Source: CAWBJP01 sp044867425
GTDB lineage: Bacteria > Actinomycetota > Acidimicrobiia > IMCC26256 > BP-133
Length of the DNA stretch: 64,000 nucleotides
Direction: 5' to 3'
NCBI GenBank assembly: GCA_044867425.1
Contig: JBIOUX010000203.1
Span: 11,691 to 75,690 of the forward strand
Of this stretch, positions 63,060-64,000 are shown one piece after another (position 1 is the first letter of the stretch; every line of letters begins with the position of its first letter). The notes under the pieces were generated by a model. It was not told where the DNA came from and searched no databases. It saw only the letters and a list, made by a program, of their open reading frames with translations. Position numbers and translations under genes: made by a program.

Positions 63060-64000
63060 ATGGCGAAGACGGCCGGCAACATCGTGGAGATGACCTGGGA
63101 CCCGGTCACGCGCATCGTCGGGAGCCTGGGCATCTACGCAAAGATCGACTGGTCCAACAAGTCAGTGGTGGAGTGCCACAGCACCTCTTCGGTGTTCCGT
63201 GGCTACTCCATCTTCATGAAGGGCAAGGACCCTCGCGACGCCCACTTCATCACCAGCCGTATCTGCGGCATCTGCGGGGACAACCACGCCACATGCTCCG
63301 TCTACAACCAGAACATGGCCTACGGGGTCCACCCTCCGGCCCTCGGTGAGTGGATCATCAACCTGGGCGAAGCGGCCGAGTACATGTTCGACCACAACAT
63401 CTTCCAGGAGAACCTCGTCGGGGTCGACTACTGCGAGAAGATGGTGGCCGAGACCAACCCCGGTGTCCTGGATCTGGCCAACCGGACGGAGGCGAAGAAC
63501 GCCGCCATCCACGGCCACAAGACCATCGGCGACATCATGCGGACGCTCAACCCGCTCGAGGGTGAGTTCTACCGGGAGGCCCTCCAGGTCAGCCGGTACA
63601 CCCGGGAGATGTTCTGCCTCATGGAGGGACGCCACGTCCATCCCTCCACCCTGTACCCGGGTGGCGTGGGCACGGTGGCCACCATCCAGCTGTTCACCGA
63701 CTACTACACCCGGCTCATGCGCTACGTGGAGTTCATGAAGCGGGTCGTGCCGTTGCACGACGACCTGTTCGACTTCTTCTATGAAGCCCTTCCGGGCTAC
63801 GAGGCCGTCGGGCAGCGCCGGATCTGCATGATCTCCTGGGGCGCCCTCAACGACCCGGAGTACTGCAACTTCGAGTACCGGGACATGACGAACTGGGGCC
63901 GCAAGGCCTTCGTCTCCCCCGGTGTGGTGGTGGACGGCAAGCTGCTCACCAACGACCTCGTCGACATCAACCTCGGGATCCGCATCCTCCTCGGCCACTC
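63060..64000 (+). CDS. hhyL: [NiFe]-hydrogenase large subunit, group 1h, 3' end outside window
   Basis: ATG with AAAGGAG upstream; open to the end of the window (313 codons). The N-terminal active-site motif is RICGICGDNH (Arg67, Cys69, Cys72, His76), two of the four Cys that hold Ni and Fe. The region MTWDPVTRIVGSLGIYAKID at the start and the YPGGVGTV segment fit the family. The second CxxC motif and the cleaved C-terminus are outside. Maturation genes, if linked, would lie downstream. Confidence 0.93.
   Translation, partial: MAKTAGNIVEMTWDPVTRIVGSLGIYAKIDWSNKSVVECHSTSSVFRGYSIFMKGKDPRDAHFITSRICGICGDNHATCSVYNQNMAYGVHPPALGEWIINLGEAAEYMFDHNIFQENLVGVDYCEKMVAETNPGVLDLANRTEAKNAAIHGHKTIGDIMRTLNPLEGEFYREALQVSRYTREMFCLMEGRHVHPSTLYPGGVGTVATIQLFTDYYTRLMRYVEFMKRVVPLHDDLFDFFYEALPGYEAVGQRRICMISWGALNDPEYCNFEYRDMTNWGRKAFVSPGVVVDGKLLTNDLVDINLGIRILLGH

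Overview
The window is high-GC, densely packed DNA with many GTG/TTG starts, purine-rich ribosome binding sites and protein families typical of Actinobacteria. The gene set (actinobacterial-type group 1h [NiFe]-hydrogenase, branched-chain amino acid ABC systems, cyclase-AAA-TPR regulators, a PutA-like proline oxidase, a phosphoribulokinase-like kinase) suggests an aerobic, possibly H2-scavenging soil or sediment actinobacterium, perhaps near Acidimicrobiia. The lineage is inferred from gene content only.

Layout. 0-3.9 kb: secreted proteins (a copper-radical-oxidase-like kelch protein cut by the window edge, a duplicated-domain surface protein, a blue-copper protein). 3.9-13.3 kb: a decayed integrative element inserted in tRNA-Val(GAC). 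It is bounded by a 48-nt direct repeat of the tRNA 3' half and carries a PIN toxin-antitoxin pair, a half tRNA-Pro, a cyclase-AAA-TPR regulator, a broken MobF relaxase, an iteron-like array, an excisionase-like protein and a broken tyrosine integrase. 13.5-15.4 kb: CopC-CopD copper protein. 15.2-21.2 kb: complete LivFGMHK transporter plus a class III CoA-transferase, followed by a LuxR-type ATPase regulator (21-24 kb) and a universal stress protein. 25-29 kb: bifunctional proline catabolic enzyme and phosphoribulokinase-like kinase. 29-36 kb: secreted protein and a second Liv-type transporter in which both permeases are fused and both ATPases are fused. 36-42 kb: Na/Pi-type transporter, a regulator remnant and a 1.4-kaa SARP-cyclase-AAA-TPR regulator.

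42-54 kb: small proteins, a NitT/TauT-type ABC operon with an internally deleted ATPase, a PDZ/Lon-type protease overlapping a site-2 protease, a polar amino acid ABC operon, a His/Asp-repeat secreted protein, and an HtrA-DrrA-DrrB-like run in which every member has a reading-frame lesion or doubtful start. 54-58 kb: a cupredoxin / DUF2231 / anchored cupredoxin operon, tRNA-Cys with a duplicated 3' end beside it, and a TlpA-CcdA thiol-redox pair. 58-64 kb: small proteins, a winged-helix regulator, a PAS-only protein, a YceI-like protein, a 100-aa protein and then the hydrogenase small and large subunit genes, the latter cut by the window edge.

Themes: (i) copper and thiol redox chemistry at the cell surface; (ii) high-affinity uptake, with five ABC import systems or parts of them; (iii) very large ATPase-TPR signalling proteins, one inside the mobile element; (iv) tRNA genes used repeatedly as integration targets (Val, Pro, Cys); (v) an unusually high number of frameshifts and internal deletions, which may be real decay or assembly error.
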